Made by a program: the position numbers and the translations under genes. A stretch of DNA of 12,947 bases from an uncultured Alistipes sp. (lineage in GTDB: Bacteria > Bacteroidota > Bacteroidia > Bacteroidales > Rikenellaceae), in NCBI GenBank assembly GCA_900546005.1, contig URBJ01000061.1, positions 1 through 12,947 on the forward strand, read 5' to 3'. This document shows positions 1 to 7,067 of the stretch, in pieces. Below the pieces are notes generated by a model that was not told the DNA's origin, did no database searches, and saw only the letters and a program-made list of their open reading frames with translations. Numbering within the stretch: the first letter of the stretch is position 1; each line of letters starts with the position of its first letter.

Positions 1-2
1 TG

Positions 3-665
3 ACGATTGATAACTTTTTTCGGATCTGTGAGGAGGCCCGAATAACGATTCCCGAAACGATGAAGTATTTCTGTAATACCGAGGCAATTGCACTCTACCT
101 GCAGAAGTATATCGTCTACCGGAAACGGAAAATATTTTTTGCCGACGGAACGTTCTCTTCGCTGCTCGAATTGATCGTGAAACATAAAGACGAAAAGTTC
201 CTGTTGACGCTTTCGGAGCCGCATAAGCCCGAAATGCCGATGGCGTTGGAGAAGTTGCAACTCAAGTGGGATAAGGTCATCCTCGCCCGTACGGTCAGCG
301 CCGATCTGGATTCGGTCGATATGGAGAAGTATGATTTGTTGGTCTTTTACAGTCCATCGGAGATCGCATCGTTGCTCAGTCGTTTCCCTGCCGAAACCGT
401 GCATCCGAAGATTGCGGTGTTTGGAAACGGTACGGCGCGCGCGGCGATCGAGGGAGGTTTGACCGTCAGTGCGATGGCTCCTACTCCGGAGGCCCCTTCG
501 ATGACCAAGGCGTTGGATATCTACATCCGTAAAGTCAATGCGGGAGAGGAGGTTGCACCGGTCGTATTGCAGGAGAAGACGGCCGATCTGGCCTTTATCG
601 AAAATGCAAAACGGCCGAAACGAAGCCGTACAACCAAAGCGGCAGCGCCCGGACAGGGTAAATAG
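3..665 (+). CDS. hemD: Uroporphyrinogen-III synthase, 5'-truncated by the window edge
   Basis: HemD cyclises hydroxymethylbilane to uroporphyrinogen III, with inversion of ring D, in the cytoplasmic tetrapyrrole pathway. The reading frame is open from base 3, and the codons before the first ATG (60) read IDNFF..C....TIPET and run into MKYFC, a stretch conserved in Bacteroidales HemD; the true start therefore lies upstream and ATG 60 is internal. Other family-like parts are YRKRKIFF, the strand DLLVFYSPSEIASL, the glycine-rich IAVFGNGTARAA, and the near-terminal APTPEAPSMTKALD. After that usual end there are about 39 more residues that are Lys/Arg/Ala/Pro-rich (KRPKRSR) and look disordered. 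Next comes rnpA, 50 bp on. The family call is confident although the N-terminal part is not visible. Confidence 0.9.
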   Translation, partial: TIDNFFRICEEARITIPETMKYFCNTEAIALYLQKYIVYRKRKIFFADGTFSSLLELIVKHKDEKFLLTLSEPHKPEMPMALEKLQLKWDKVILARTVSADLDSVDMEKYDLLVFYSPSEIASLLSRFPAETVHPKIAVFGNGTARAAIEGGLTVSAMAPTPEAPSMTKALDIYIRKVNAGEEVAPVVLQEKTADLAFIENAKRPKRSRTTKAAAPGQGK

Positions 666-715
666 GTGAGCTGACCTTGGGGTGCTCGGTGTCATTGAGG
701 AAAGATCATTCAGGT

Positions 716-1120
716 ATGGCGGCTGTGGATCATGCTTTTCCCCGTAATGAACGGTTGAAATCTCGAAAAGAGATCGCTGCTCTTTTCGATGAGGGGCGGG
801 GGGAGACGTTTTATCCGTTGCGTTGTGTGGTCCGGCGAGAGCGGGTGGATGATGAGAGTCGGATTGGCTTGCAGATACTCGTTTCGGTCTCCAAACGGCA
901 CCATAAGCGAGCCAATGTCCGAAACTTGCTGAAGCGCCGGATTCGCGAGGCCTACCGTCTGAATCGAGCTCCGCTGAAAGACCGCACGTCGGAGCAGCGT
1001 GAGCGGATGAGCGTGGCTTTGCTTTACATATCGAAAGAGGTGGCCGATTTTGCCGCAATAGAGTATGCCGTACGGAAAATCATATCCAAACTTCTGGAAC
1101 CGATTGAAAAAAGGGGTTAA
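716..1120 (+). CDS. rnpA: Ribonuclease P protein component
   Basis: RnpA is the small basic protein subunit of RNase P; it helps the catalytic RNA bind and process the 5' leader of pre-tRNAs. The 134-residue product has the family layout: [13 protein letters not shown] near the N-terminus, [10 protein letters not shown], and the RNR box [14 protein letters not shown] at about residues 68-81. I place the start at ATG 716, which is preceded by a GAGGAAAG purine run. A TTG at 677 in the same frame would add 13 residues with no family similarity and is less likely. The gene sits between hemD and yidD, and its 3' end overlaps yidD by 56 bp if yidD begins at 1065. No dedicated promoter was found in the 50-bp gap, so transcription from hemD is likely. 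Confidence 0.93.
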   Translation: MAAVDHAFPRNERLKSRKEIAALFDEGRGETFYPLRCVVRRERVDDESRIGLQILVSVSKRHHKRANVRNLLKRRIREAYRLNRAPLKDRTSEQRERMSVALLYISKEVADFAAIEYAVRKIISKLLEPIEKRG

Positions 1121-1337
1121 GCGGGTGACGATCGCCCCTTTTCTGGCTTTGATTTGGGTGTATCGCAATTGTATATCTCCCTTTACACCTCCTTCCTGTC
1201 GATTTACGCCGACCTGTTCGCAATATTGTGCCGAGGCGTTGCGCAAGCACGGTTTGATCCGTGGGGGGTATCTGGGGATCCGGCGTCTGCTGCGATGTCA
1301 TCCATGGGGTGGAAGCGGTTATGATCCGGTTCCGTAG
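1065..1337 (+). CDS. yidD: Membrane protein insertion efficiency factor YidD
   Basis: YidD is a small membrane-associated protein thought to help the YidC/Sec route insert inner-membrane proteins. The 90-residue product shows the family signature: a hydrophobic/amphipathic N-terminal segment ([13 protein letters not shown]), then [19 protein letters not shown] and the terminal [14 protein letters not shown]. The conserved cysteines fall at residues 36, 45, 51 and 78, with an extra one at 55. ATG 1065 lies inside rnpA; a TTG at 1104 would give a 77-residue product closer to the usual family length, so the start is uncertain while the body is not. The rnpA-yidD pairing is widespread in bacteria, and the overlap suggests coupled translation. 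Transcription ends at the hairpin at 1389-1426. Confidence 0.92.
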   Translation: MPYGKSYPNFWNRLKKGVKRVTIAPFLALIWVYRNCISPFTPPSCRFTPTCSQYCAEALRKHGLIRGGYLGIRRLLRCHPWGGSGYDPVP

Positions 1338-1388
1338 AGAAAAAAGATCATCTTTCGAAAATCACACGTCGAATCAAAGAAAATAAAG

Positions 1389-1426
1389 GGCCGTATCTCA
1401 TTTCTGGGATACGGCCTTATGTTTTT
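1389..1426. terminator. Bidirectional intrinsic terminator between yidD and murA
   Basis: A perfect 9-bp stem, GGCCGTATC (1389-1397) with GATACGGCC (1408-1416), encloses a 10-nt loop. On the plus strand TTATGTTTTT follows. On the minus strand the flank reads TTTATTT, so the same hairpin can end both yidD and the converging murA, whose stop codon is 54 bp away. Confidence 0.88.
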
Positions 1427-1479
1427 AAATGAGAAGGAGGGCTAAAGTCTTCCTTGGTGTTACTGCTCCTGCCTGAAAT

Positions 1480-2787
1480 TTAGTCGATACGTCGGATGTC
1501 GGCTCCGAGGGCATTCAGACGGGTGTCGATGTTCTGGTAACCCCGATCGATCTGTTCGACATTCTGGATGATGCTGCGTCCGTCGGCCGACATGGCAGCG
1601 ATCAACAGGGCGACTCCGGCCCGAATATCGGGAGAGGACATGGTGGTGGCCCGAAGTTGGATCTGGTGGTCCTGTCCGATGACTGTTGCCCGGTGTGGAT
1701 CGCACAGGATGATCTGGGCCCCCATGTCGATCAGCTTGTCGACGAAGAACAGACGGCTTTCGAACATCTTTTGGTGGATCAGTACGGCACCTTTGGCCTG
1801 TGTGGCGACTACCAGAAAGACTGACAGCAGGTCCGGAGTCAGACCCGGCCACGGCGCGTCCGAAATATTCATGATCGATCCGTCGATGAAGCTTTCGATT
1901 TCATAGTGGTCGTGGCGCGGAATGTAGATGTCGTCGCCACGCTGTTCGAAGTTGATCCCCATGCGGGCGAACTGGGCGGGAATGATGCCCAAATTTTCAA
2001 AAGAGACGTCCTTGATCGTAATCTCGCTCCGGGTCATGGCGGCCATACCGATGAAACTGCCCACCTCGATCATATCGGGAAGCAGGGTATGTGTCGTTCC
2101 GTGCAGGCTGTCGACACCATCGATAATCAACAGGTTGGATGCAATGCCCGATATCTGGGCTCCCATACGGTTCAGCATCCGGCAAAGTTGCTGTACGTAG
2201 GGTTCGCAGGCTGCGTTGTAAATGGTGGTTCGGCCTTTGGCCAGTACGGCAGCCATGATGATGTTGGCGGTTCCGGTGACGGAGGCTTCATCGAGCAGCA
2301 TATAGCAACCGGTCAGTCTCTTGGCTGATACGGAAAAAAAGTTCGAGTTGCTGTCGAAATCGAATTGGGCGCCTAATTTCTGGAACCCGATAAAGTGGGT
2401 ATCCAGACGCCGACGTCCGATCTTGTCGCCTCCCGGTTTGGGAATAAATCCCTTTCCGTAACGGGCGAGCAGCGGTCCGATGATCATGACCGATCCCCGA
2501 AGGCGTGCTGCACGTTTGCGGTAATCCTCGCTGTTCAGGTAGTCGAAGTCGATCTCTTTGGCCTCGAACGAATAGGTACTTTCGTCGATCTTCTCGACGG
2601 TTACCCCCATCTTCTTAAAAAGTTCGATCAGTTGGAGGATGTCGACAATAGCCGGTATGTTGTGGATGGTTACCTTTTCGGGCGTTAACAGCGTTGCACA
2701 TAGCACCTGAAGGGCTTCGTTTTTGGCCCCTTGCGGGTAGATCTCCCCTTTGAGCGGAGTGCCGCCTCTGACTTCAAATGTTGCCAT
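1480..2787 (-). CDS. murA: UDP-N-acetylglucosamine 1-carboxyvinyltransferase (MurA) with Asp at the Cys115 position
   Basis: MurA transfers enolpyruvate from phosphoenolpyruvate to UDP-GlcNAc, the first committed step of peptidoglycan synthesis, in the cytoplasm. The 435-residue product covers the whole EPSP-synthase-like fold. Visible landmarks are GAKNEAL with Lys22-Asn23, the active-site loop at about 119-129 (PGGDKIGRRRLD), the SDAPWPGLTPDLLS region with the likely catalytic Asp319, and Arg389 in the last active-site segment. In the loop, residue 121 is Asp (GAC, 2425-2427) where E. coli has Cys115. Asp at this place keeps activity but removes the thiol that fosfomycin alkylates, as in mycobacterial and chlamydial MurA. 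The start at 2787 is supported by a close promoter at 2807-2837. The gene lies downstream of the GT2 gene on the same strand, 175 bp away, and seems to be transcribed separately. Confidence 0.96.
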   Translation of the reverse strand: MATFEVRGGTPLKGEIYPQGAKNEALQVLCATLLTPEKVTIHNIPAIVDILQLIELFKKMGVTVEKIDESTYSFEAKEIDFDYLNSEDYRKRAARLRGSVMIIGPLLARYGKGFIPKPGGDKIGRRRLDTHFIGFQKLGAQFDFDSNSNFFSVSAKRLTGCYMLLDEASVTGTANIIMAAVLAKGRTTIYNAACEPYVQQLCRMLNRMGAQISGIASNLLIIDGVDSLHGTTHTLLPDMIEVGSFIGMAAMTRSEITIKDVSFENLGIIPAQFARMGINFEQRGDDIYIPRHDHYEIESFIDGSIMNISDAPWPGLTPDLLSVFLVVATQAKGAVLIHQKMFESRLFFVDKLIDMGAQIILCDPHRATVIGQDHQIQLRATTMSSPDIRAGVALLIAAMSADGRSIIQNVEQIDRGYQNIDTRLNALGADIRRID

Positions 2788-2806
2788 AAAAATGAGCTTT
2801 ATACTC

Positions 2807-2837
2807 CAAATGTAACGATTCGCTTCGAGATTTCAAA
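2807..2837 (-). promoter_or_regulatory. Bacteroides-type promoter of murA
   Basis: Read on the minus strand, TTTG (2837-2834) is followed after exactly 19 bases by TACATTTG (2814-2807). This matches the Bacteroidota sigma-ABfr consensus of TTTG near -33 and TAnnTTTG near -7. Transcription would start near 2800, leaving a leader of about 13-16 nt with a GGAG before the murA ATG at 2787. Confidence 0.75.
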
Positions 2838-2922
2838 ACGAAGGTTGCGCCGGCCGTGCAACAATCCGGATCACTCTCCTCGAAAAAGGTTTGGGGCGAT
2901 TGCAAAGAGTATCTTTTTTATA

Positions 2923-2977
2923 ACAGATAACGTTCTCTGTCAGTAGGACCAACGCTGAAAAACTATTTTTCTGACAG
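2923..2977 (-). repeat. Nested inverted repeats between the GT2 gene and murA
   Basis: ACAGATAACGTTCTCTGT (2923-2940) is an 18-bp dyad with one mismatched pair. Overlapping it, CTGTCAG (2937-2943) is the inverse complement of CTGACAG at 2971-2977. The shared CTGT arm can pair with only one partner at a time. Neither hairpin is followed by a U-run on the minus strand, so this is not a standard terminator. It lies upstream of the murA promoter and overlaps the end of the GT2 gene. A role as operator or as 3'-end RNA structure is possible; chance is too. Confidence 0.4.
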
Positions 2978-3724
2978 GGATTGGCGCTCCCAGATCTTTG
3001 CGATGGTCGTAAATTTGTAGCAGGCATTCAGTGCGGCATAGGTGAAGCCGGCTTTTCCGTCGCGGAACCCTCCCTTGATGAGGTAGAACCGCAAAAACCG
3101 CCAGCTGCACTTCATAAAAGCCTTGCCCACCGAGAAGTGTTGTCCGCTGCGGCGCAACAGCTCCTTGTCGGAATAGACGTTGATTTTGGCCAGCCGGGCC
3201 TCGACGCTTTCGTTCGCCAGATGTACGATGGCCAGATCGTGTCGACGGCTGGGAATAGAGGCCGTACGGCCGTTGACGATCGGACGGGCATGGATCGTTA
3301 CCGGCCAGTCGCATTTCGATTTACGGATCAGACGGACGATATAGTCGGGATAGTCTCCGTGCATGAATTTTCCGAAGAAATAGTTCTTGCGGGGCATTCT
3401 CAGTGCGGCATATTCCGTGTGTTCGGATTGTTCGGCAAACCGGTACAGGTATTCGCGCAGGGCATCGGGAACCACTTCGTCCGAGTCGAGTACCAGCACC
3501 CACTCGTTGGAGGCCTGAGCGATGGCATAGTTACGGGCCGGTTCGACAAATCCGGTCCGTTCGTGATATACGATTCGGCAACCGTATTTTTCGGCAATGG
3601 CGCAGGTCTGGTCCGTCGAGTGCATGTCGCACAGGACGATCTCGTCGAAAGTTGCAACCGATTTGAGGCAGGCATCGAGAAAGCGTTCCGAGTTGAATGT
3701 GTTGATAACGACCGATATCTTCAT
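2963..3724 (-). CDS. Family 2 glycosyltransferase, WaaE/KdtX-like
   Basis: This is an inverting GT-A glycosyltransferase, probably using a nucleotide sugar to build a cell-surface glycan such as the lipopolysaccharide core; the true donor and acceptor cannot be read from sequence. The 253-residue product starts MKISVVINTFNSERFL, continues with EIVLCDMHSTDQT (residues 28-40) and NEWVLVLDSDEVV, where D80-S-D82 is the metal/nucleotide DxD motif. The layout, including the later PRKNYFFGKFMHG and the DYIVRLIRK segment, resembles the WaaE subgroup. A basic region near the C-terminus (about 200-230) could contact the membrane. ATG 3724 is chosen because the family N-terminus begins there; the frame stays open for 50 more upstream codons without similarity. 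The start is 11 bp after the stop of the small membrane protein gene, so the two are probably co-transcribed. Confidence 0.88.
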   Translation of the reverse strand: MKISVVINTFNSERFLDACLKSVATFDEIVLCDMHSTDQTCAIAEKYGCRIVYHERTGFVEPARNYAIAQASNEWVLVLDSDEVVPDALREYLYRFAEQSEHTEYAALRMPRKNYFFGKFMHGDYPDYIVRLIRKSKCDWPVTIHARPIVNGRTASIPSRRHDLAIVHLANESVEARLAKINVYSDKELLRRSGQHFSVGKAFMKCSWRFLRFYLIKGGFRDGKAGFTYAALNACYKFTTIAKIWERQSLSEK

Positions 3725-3735
3725 AACTTCAGGTT

Positions 3736-4020
3736 TCAATGGGTTTCGGGGTGTTGTTGTGGGCATGCAGCAGCGGTACACGAGGCACATCCGGTGGTGC
3801 AGCTGTCTGTGCCCGATCGTACGGCACCCTGTCGCAGTTGGGCCTCCTCTTCGCGCATCTGTTGCGAGGCGCATCGGATGCCGCGCTCCTTCATGTGGCG
3901 GTTTTCTCCGATTTCGGAGTCCATGTAGTGGCCCTTGAAGATGATCGTCAGCGAAAGGCCGATGACGAAAAAGGCGACGGCTCCTACGGTAATCAGAAAG
4001 ATCAATAATCCGGATGACAT
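3736..4020 (-). CDS. Small membrane-anchored Cys-rich protein, unknown function
   Basis: The function is not known. The 94-residue product has one N-terminal transmembrane segment (about residues 5-28, LLIFLITVGAVAFFVIGLSL), then a polar part SEIGENRHMKERGIRC with Cys50, a charged helix-like stretch rich in Glu/Gln/Arg (about 51-69), and a Cys-rich tail C74-x3-C78-x2-C81-x4-C86. Small Bacteroidota membrane proteins with a similar phrase after the membrane segment exist. The general pattern (one helix plus Cys motif) is reminiscent of NqrM, the Na+-NQR maturation factor, but the similarity is weak and no nqr genes are nearby. ATG 4020 is chosen; an upstream ATG at 4068 would add 16 polar residues before the membrane segment. 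It is the first gene of a unit with the GT2 gene, 11 bp apart. The tail might bind metal or form disulfides. Confidence 0.7.
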   Translation of the reverse strand: MSSGLLIFLITVGAVAFFVIGLSLTIIFKGHYMDSEIGENRHMKERGIRCASQQMREEEAQLRQGAVRSGTDSCTTGCASCTAAACPQQHPETH

Positions 4021-4054
4021 ATTCGTAGTCTTGCGTTTAATGACATACTCCCTA

Positions 4055-4073
4055 CAAAGGTTATACAAAGATG
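4055..4073 (-). promoter_or_regulatory. Possible -7 elements for the small membrane protein / GT2 unit
   Basis: On the minus strand CATCTTTG (4073-4066) and AACCTTTG (4062-4055) are each one base off the TAnnTTTG consensus and sit 35-50 bp before the ATG at 4020. No convincing TTTG was found about 19 bp upstream of either. They are offered only because the unit must be transcribed from this divergent region. Confidence 0.3.
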
Positions 4074-4124
4074 GCGAAAAAATAACAATATTCCCTGCGA
4101 CAACAATAAAAAGAGGAATTGTTT

Positions 4125-4132
4125 TATCTTTG
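4125..4132 (+). promoter_or_regulatory. -7 element of the likely trkA promoter
   Basis: TATCTTTG is an exact TAnnTTTG match, 68 bp before the trkA ATG, in the AT-rich divergent intergenic region. A -33 TTTG at the usual spacing is absent, so the promoter is incomplete by consensus. The transcription start would be near 4139. Confidence 0.5.
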
Positions 4133-4162
4133 TAACGTTAAGGAGTTCTTCTGCGGAGGGGA

Positions 4163-4204
4163 ATGAATTTTGTCCGAGCGGAGAGGAAAACGAAAAAACT
4201 ATGA
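4163..4204 (+). promoter_or_regulatory. Possible 13-residue leader peptide overlapping the trkA start
   Basis: ATG 4163 opens a short frame, MNFVRAERKTKKL, whose TGA (4202-4204) overlaps the trkA ATG (4201-4203) as ATGA. A GGAGG-like run at 4155-4161 precedes it but is very close to the ATG, while AAGGAG at 4140-4145 is rather far. Such overlap would allow translational coupling to trkA. It could equally be chance in a purine-rich leader. Confidence 0.2.
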
Positions 4205-5541
4205 AAATCGTAATCGCCGGGGCCGGAGAGGTGGGGAGCCATCTGGCCAAGATGTTGAGCAGCGAGTATCATGAAATAACGGTGGTCGACAGCGATCCGA
4301 AACGACTTGAATCGATTGCCGGCATGGCCGATGTGATCGTGATTGAGGGGGATTGTACGACCTTTGCCGTGCTGAAGAAGGCTTCTGTGCGGAAAGCGGA
4401 TCTCTATATCGCCGTATTACCCGATGAGACGTCGAACATCGTTTCGGCCATGTTGGCCAAACAGCTCGGCGCCCGTAAATCGATCGCCCGTATCGACAAC
4501 AACGAGTATCTGGAGCCCAACAACAAGGAGGCCTTTATCAATATGGGGATCGATTACCTGTTCTACCCCGAGAAAGCGGCCGCACAGGAGGTGATCAACC
4601 TGTTGGGGCATACCAGTACGACCGAATATGTCGACTTTTCGGGAGGAAAGCTCTCGTTGGTCGTATTCAAGATCGATGCGTCGTCGCCATTGGTCGATAA
4701 GTCGTTGATCGAGGCCTCGGCCGATCAGGAGAATCTGCCCTATCGGACGGTTGCCATATCGCGCAACGGAGAGACGATCATTCCGCGTGGAAACGATCGG
4801 TTTAAGGAGGGAGACAACATCTATGTGATTGCCAATCAGTATGCCGAAAAGGAGGTGGTGGCCTTCTCCGGAAAGACCGATATCGACATCAAGAACATGA
4901 TGATTCTGGGTGGAAGCCGGATCGGTGTACAGGTGGCTACGGCCTTGCAGGATGAGGTGAACATCAAACTGATCGACTATACGCCCGAAAAGGCCTATAA
5001 ACTGGCCGAACAGTTGGACAAAACCTTGATCATTAATGAAGACGGACGGAATACGGATGCGATGGTCGAGGAGGGGCTGAGCAAAATGGATGCTTTCCTT
5101 GCGGTGACGGGTCGGGCCGAAACGAATATTCTGGCAGCGATGTTGGCAAAGCGCCTCGGGGTGAAAAAGGTGATTGCCGAGGTGGAGAACCTCAACTACA
5201 TCAATCTGGCCGAGAGTATGGGGATTGATACGATCATCAACAAGAAGCTGATCATGGCGAGCAGTATTTTCCGCTTTACGATGAGCACCGACGTACAGGC
5301 GATCAAGTGTCTGACCGGATGCGATGCGGAGGTTCTGGAGTTTATCGTAAAGCCGAACTCACCGGCGACGAAGAGCATGATCCGGGATCTGAAATTTCCG
5401 CACGATGCGATCATCGGGGGAGTTGTGCGAGGAGACAAGACGTTTATTGCAGTCGGCAACATGGAGATCAATGCCTACGACCGTGTTGTGGTCTTTGCCC
5501 TGCCCTCTGCGATTGCGAAGATCGGAAAATTCTTTAATTGA
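4201..5541 (+). CDS. trkA: Trk potassium uptake regulatory subunit TrkA, NAD(H)-binding
   Basis: TrkA is the cytoplasmic ring-forming subunit that gates the membrane K+ channel TrkH/KtrB in response to nucleotides. The 446-residue product is a tandem of two RCK halves: RCK_N with the Rossmann loop G7-x-G9-x-x-G12 and acidic D30 at the end of beta-2 (about 1-125), TrkA_C (about 140-220), a second RCK_N with GGSRIG at 237-242 and D259 (about 231-350), and a second TrkA_C (about 365-446). This matches the full-length family. The start is supported by GGAGAGG at 4180-4186 and by the family N-terminus MKIVIAGAGEVG. The usual partner trkH does not follow; a GH3-family gene begins 8 bp after the stop, so the channel subunit must be encoded elsewhere. 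Upstream lies a divergent promoter region. Confidence 0.95.
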   Translation: MKIVIAGAGEVGSHLAKMLSSEYHEITVVDSDPKRLESIAGMADVIVIEGDCTTFAVLKKASVRKADLYIAVLPDETSNIVSAMLAKQLGARKSIARIDNNEYLEPNNKEAFINMGIDYLFYPEKAAAQEVINLLGHTSTTEYVDFSGGKLSLVVFKIDASSPLVDKSLIEASADQENLPYRTVAISRNGETIIPRGNDRFKEGDNIYVIANQYAEKEVVAFSGKTDIDIKNMMILGGSRIGVQVATALQDEVNIKLIDYTPEKAYKLAEQLDKTLIINEDGRNTDAMVEEGLSKMDAFLAVTGRAETNILAAMLAKRLGVKKVIAEVENLNYINLAESMGIDTIINKKLIMASSIFRFTMSTDVQAIKCLTGCDAEVLEFIVKPNSPATKSMIRDLKFPHDAIIGGVVRGDKTFIAVGNMEINAYDRVVVFALPSAIAKIGKFFN

Positions 5542-5549
5542 TAGCGAAT

Positions 5550-7067
5550 ATGTCGTGGTTGACAAAAGTGGTCCGGGCGGCAACGGCGCCGCGTAGAAGA
5601 GAGATACGTCGGTTTATGGCGCATCCCGTAGAGGTGCAGCAGGAACAGTTGCACGATCTGGTCGGTCGAGCGGCTGAGACCGTTTTCGGAAAGGAGCACG
5701 GTTTTGCCTCGATCCGCACACCGGAGCAGTTTGCCCGGCAGGTGCCTGTAACCGATTACGACGCCTTTTGCGGATATATAGAACGGGTCCGACAGGGGGA
5801 ACAGCAGGTGGTTTGGCCAACGCCCATCCGGTGGTTTGCTAAATCCTCCGGAACTACTTCGGCAAAGAGTAAGTTTATTCCTGTTAGTGAAGAGGGGCTG
5901 CGGCGTTGCCACATGCGGGGCCCAAAAGATATTGTAGCGCTCTTTTCGGATCTTTATCCTGAGAGTCGTGTCTTTTCGGGAAAGACCCTGACGCTCGGAG
6001 GCAGCCATCGTCTGGTGCGCAGCGACGGTGTGGCACAGGAGGGCGATTTGTCGGCAATCCTGATCGAAAATACGCCCCGTATCGCTTCCCGGTTTCGGGT
6101 TCCGAAGGTTGAGACGGCGTTGATTCCCGACTTCGAACAGAAGGTCGATGCGATCTGTCGTGAGACGGTATCGCAGCGCGTAACGGCCTTTGCGGGGGTC
6201 CCTTCGTGGAATCTGGTGATGCTCAAAAAGGTGCTCGAATACACCGGGAAAAACAACATCTTGGAAGTGTGGCCGCACATGGAGCTCTTTACGCACGGAG
6301 GGATGAACTTCGAACCGTACCGCGAGGAGTATCGACGGATCTTCCCCTCGCCGCAGATGAAGTATATGAATACCTACAACGCATCGGAGGGCTTTTTTGG
6401 AATACAGAACGATCCGTTGGCCGACGACATGTTGTTGATGCTCGATTACGGGGTCTATTATGAATTCCTGCCGATGAAGGATCTGAACGATCCGTCGAAG
6501 TGCGTTCCGCTCGAAGGGGTGGTGCGCGGAGAGAACTATGCGATGATCATCACGACCTGCAACGGTTTGTGGCGGTACATGATCGGCGATACGGTGGAGT
6601 TTACGTCGTTGGCTCCGTACAAAATCCGGATCACGGGCCGGACCCGTCACTTTATCAATGCGTTTGGTGAGGAGGTGATTGTCGACAATGCCGATCGGGC
6701 GCTTCAGGCCGCGTGTCAGGCAACGGGGGCACAGATTGCGGATTATACGGCCGGTCCGATCTACATGACGGAGGGTCGTAAGGGATCGCATCAGTGGGTC
6801 ATCGAATTTCAGGTACCGCCTTCCGATCCCGAACGGTTCACCGATGTGCTCGACCGGACGTTGCAGCAGGTGAACTCCGATTACGAGGCCAAACGTTTCA
6901 AGGATACGACACTGCTGCGTCCGACGGTGACACATGTGCCGCAAGGGACTTTTTATGCATGGATGAAGCGTCGCGGCAAGATCGGCGGACAGAACAAGGT
7001 TCCGCGTCTGTCGAACGACCGGACCTACATCGAGCAGTTGCTCGACCAAAATGAGAGATCGGTATGA
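5550..7067 (+). CDS. GH3-family acyl-adenylating enzyme (acyl acid-amido synthetase type)
   Basis: GH3 proteins belong to the ANL adenylating superfamily: they activate a carboxylate with ATP and, in plants, join it to an amino acid. Bacterial members are common in Bacteroidota, but their substrates are unknown. The 505-residue product shows the three ATP/AMP motifs: SSGTTSAKSKFIP (from residue 99), YNASEGFFGIQ (from 276; Y-x-S-E type) and GDTVEF/GRTRHFINAFGEEV (about 346-376). Length and order fit a complete enzyme. ATG 5550 is preferred; a TTG at 5538 overlaps the trkA stop and would add four residues. It starts 8 bp after trkA, and its TGA overlaps the ATG of the next glycosyltransferase gene (ATGA), so the two are very likely co-translated. 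No signal peptide is seen, so it acts in the cytoplasm. The auxin name should not be taken as function here. Confidence 0.88.
   Translation: MSWLTKVVRAATAPRRREIRRFMAHPVEVQQEQLHDLVGRAAETVFGKEHGFASIRTPEQFARQVPVTDYDAFCGYIERVRQGEQQVVWPTPIRWFAKSSGTTSAKSKFIPVSEEGLRRCHMRGPKDIVALFSDLYPESRVFSGKTLTLGGSHRLVRSDGVAQEGDLSAILIENTPRIASRFRVPKVETALIPDFEQKVDAICRETVSQRVTAFAGVPSWNLVMLKKVLEYTGKNNILEVWPHMELFTHGGMNFEPYREEYRRIFPSPQMKYMNTYNASEGFFGIQNDPLADDMLLMLDYGVYYEFLPMKDLNDPSKCVPLEGVVRGENYAMIITTCNGLWRYMIGDTVEFTSLAPYKIRITGRTRHFINAFGEEVIVDNADRALQAACQATGAQIADYTAGPIYMTEGRKGSHQWVIEFQVPPSDPERFTDVLDRTLQQVNSDYEAKRFKDTTLLRPTVTHVPQGTFYAWMKRRGKIGGQNKVPRLSNDRTYIEQLLDQNERSV

Noticed and set aside
677..715. TTG 677 as the start of rnpA
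   Set aside because: It would add 13 residues with no resemblance to RnpA; ATG 716 gives the usual length and has a purine-rich run before it.
3725..3874. N-terminal extension of the GT2 gene
   Set aside because: The added 50 residues overlap the small membrane protein gene and show no GT2 similarity; the family starts at MKISVVINTFN.
2981..3928. A 315-codon plus-strand frame opposite the GT2 gene and the small membrane protein
   Set aside because: The minus-strand GT2 has clear motifs (INTFN, DSDE); the plus-strand translation looks like a shadow and would span two real genes.
5475..7049. A 524-codon open frame on the minus strand, antisense to the GH3 gene
   Set aside because: It mirrors the strongly motif-supported GH3 gene, has no recognisable motif, is rich in His/Arg/Leu/Pro as antisense frames usually are, and its frame length is explained by codon bias of the real gene.
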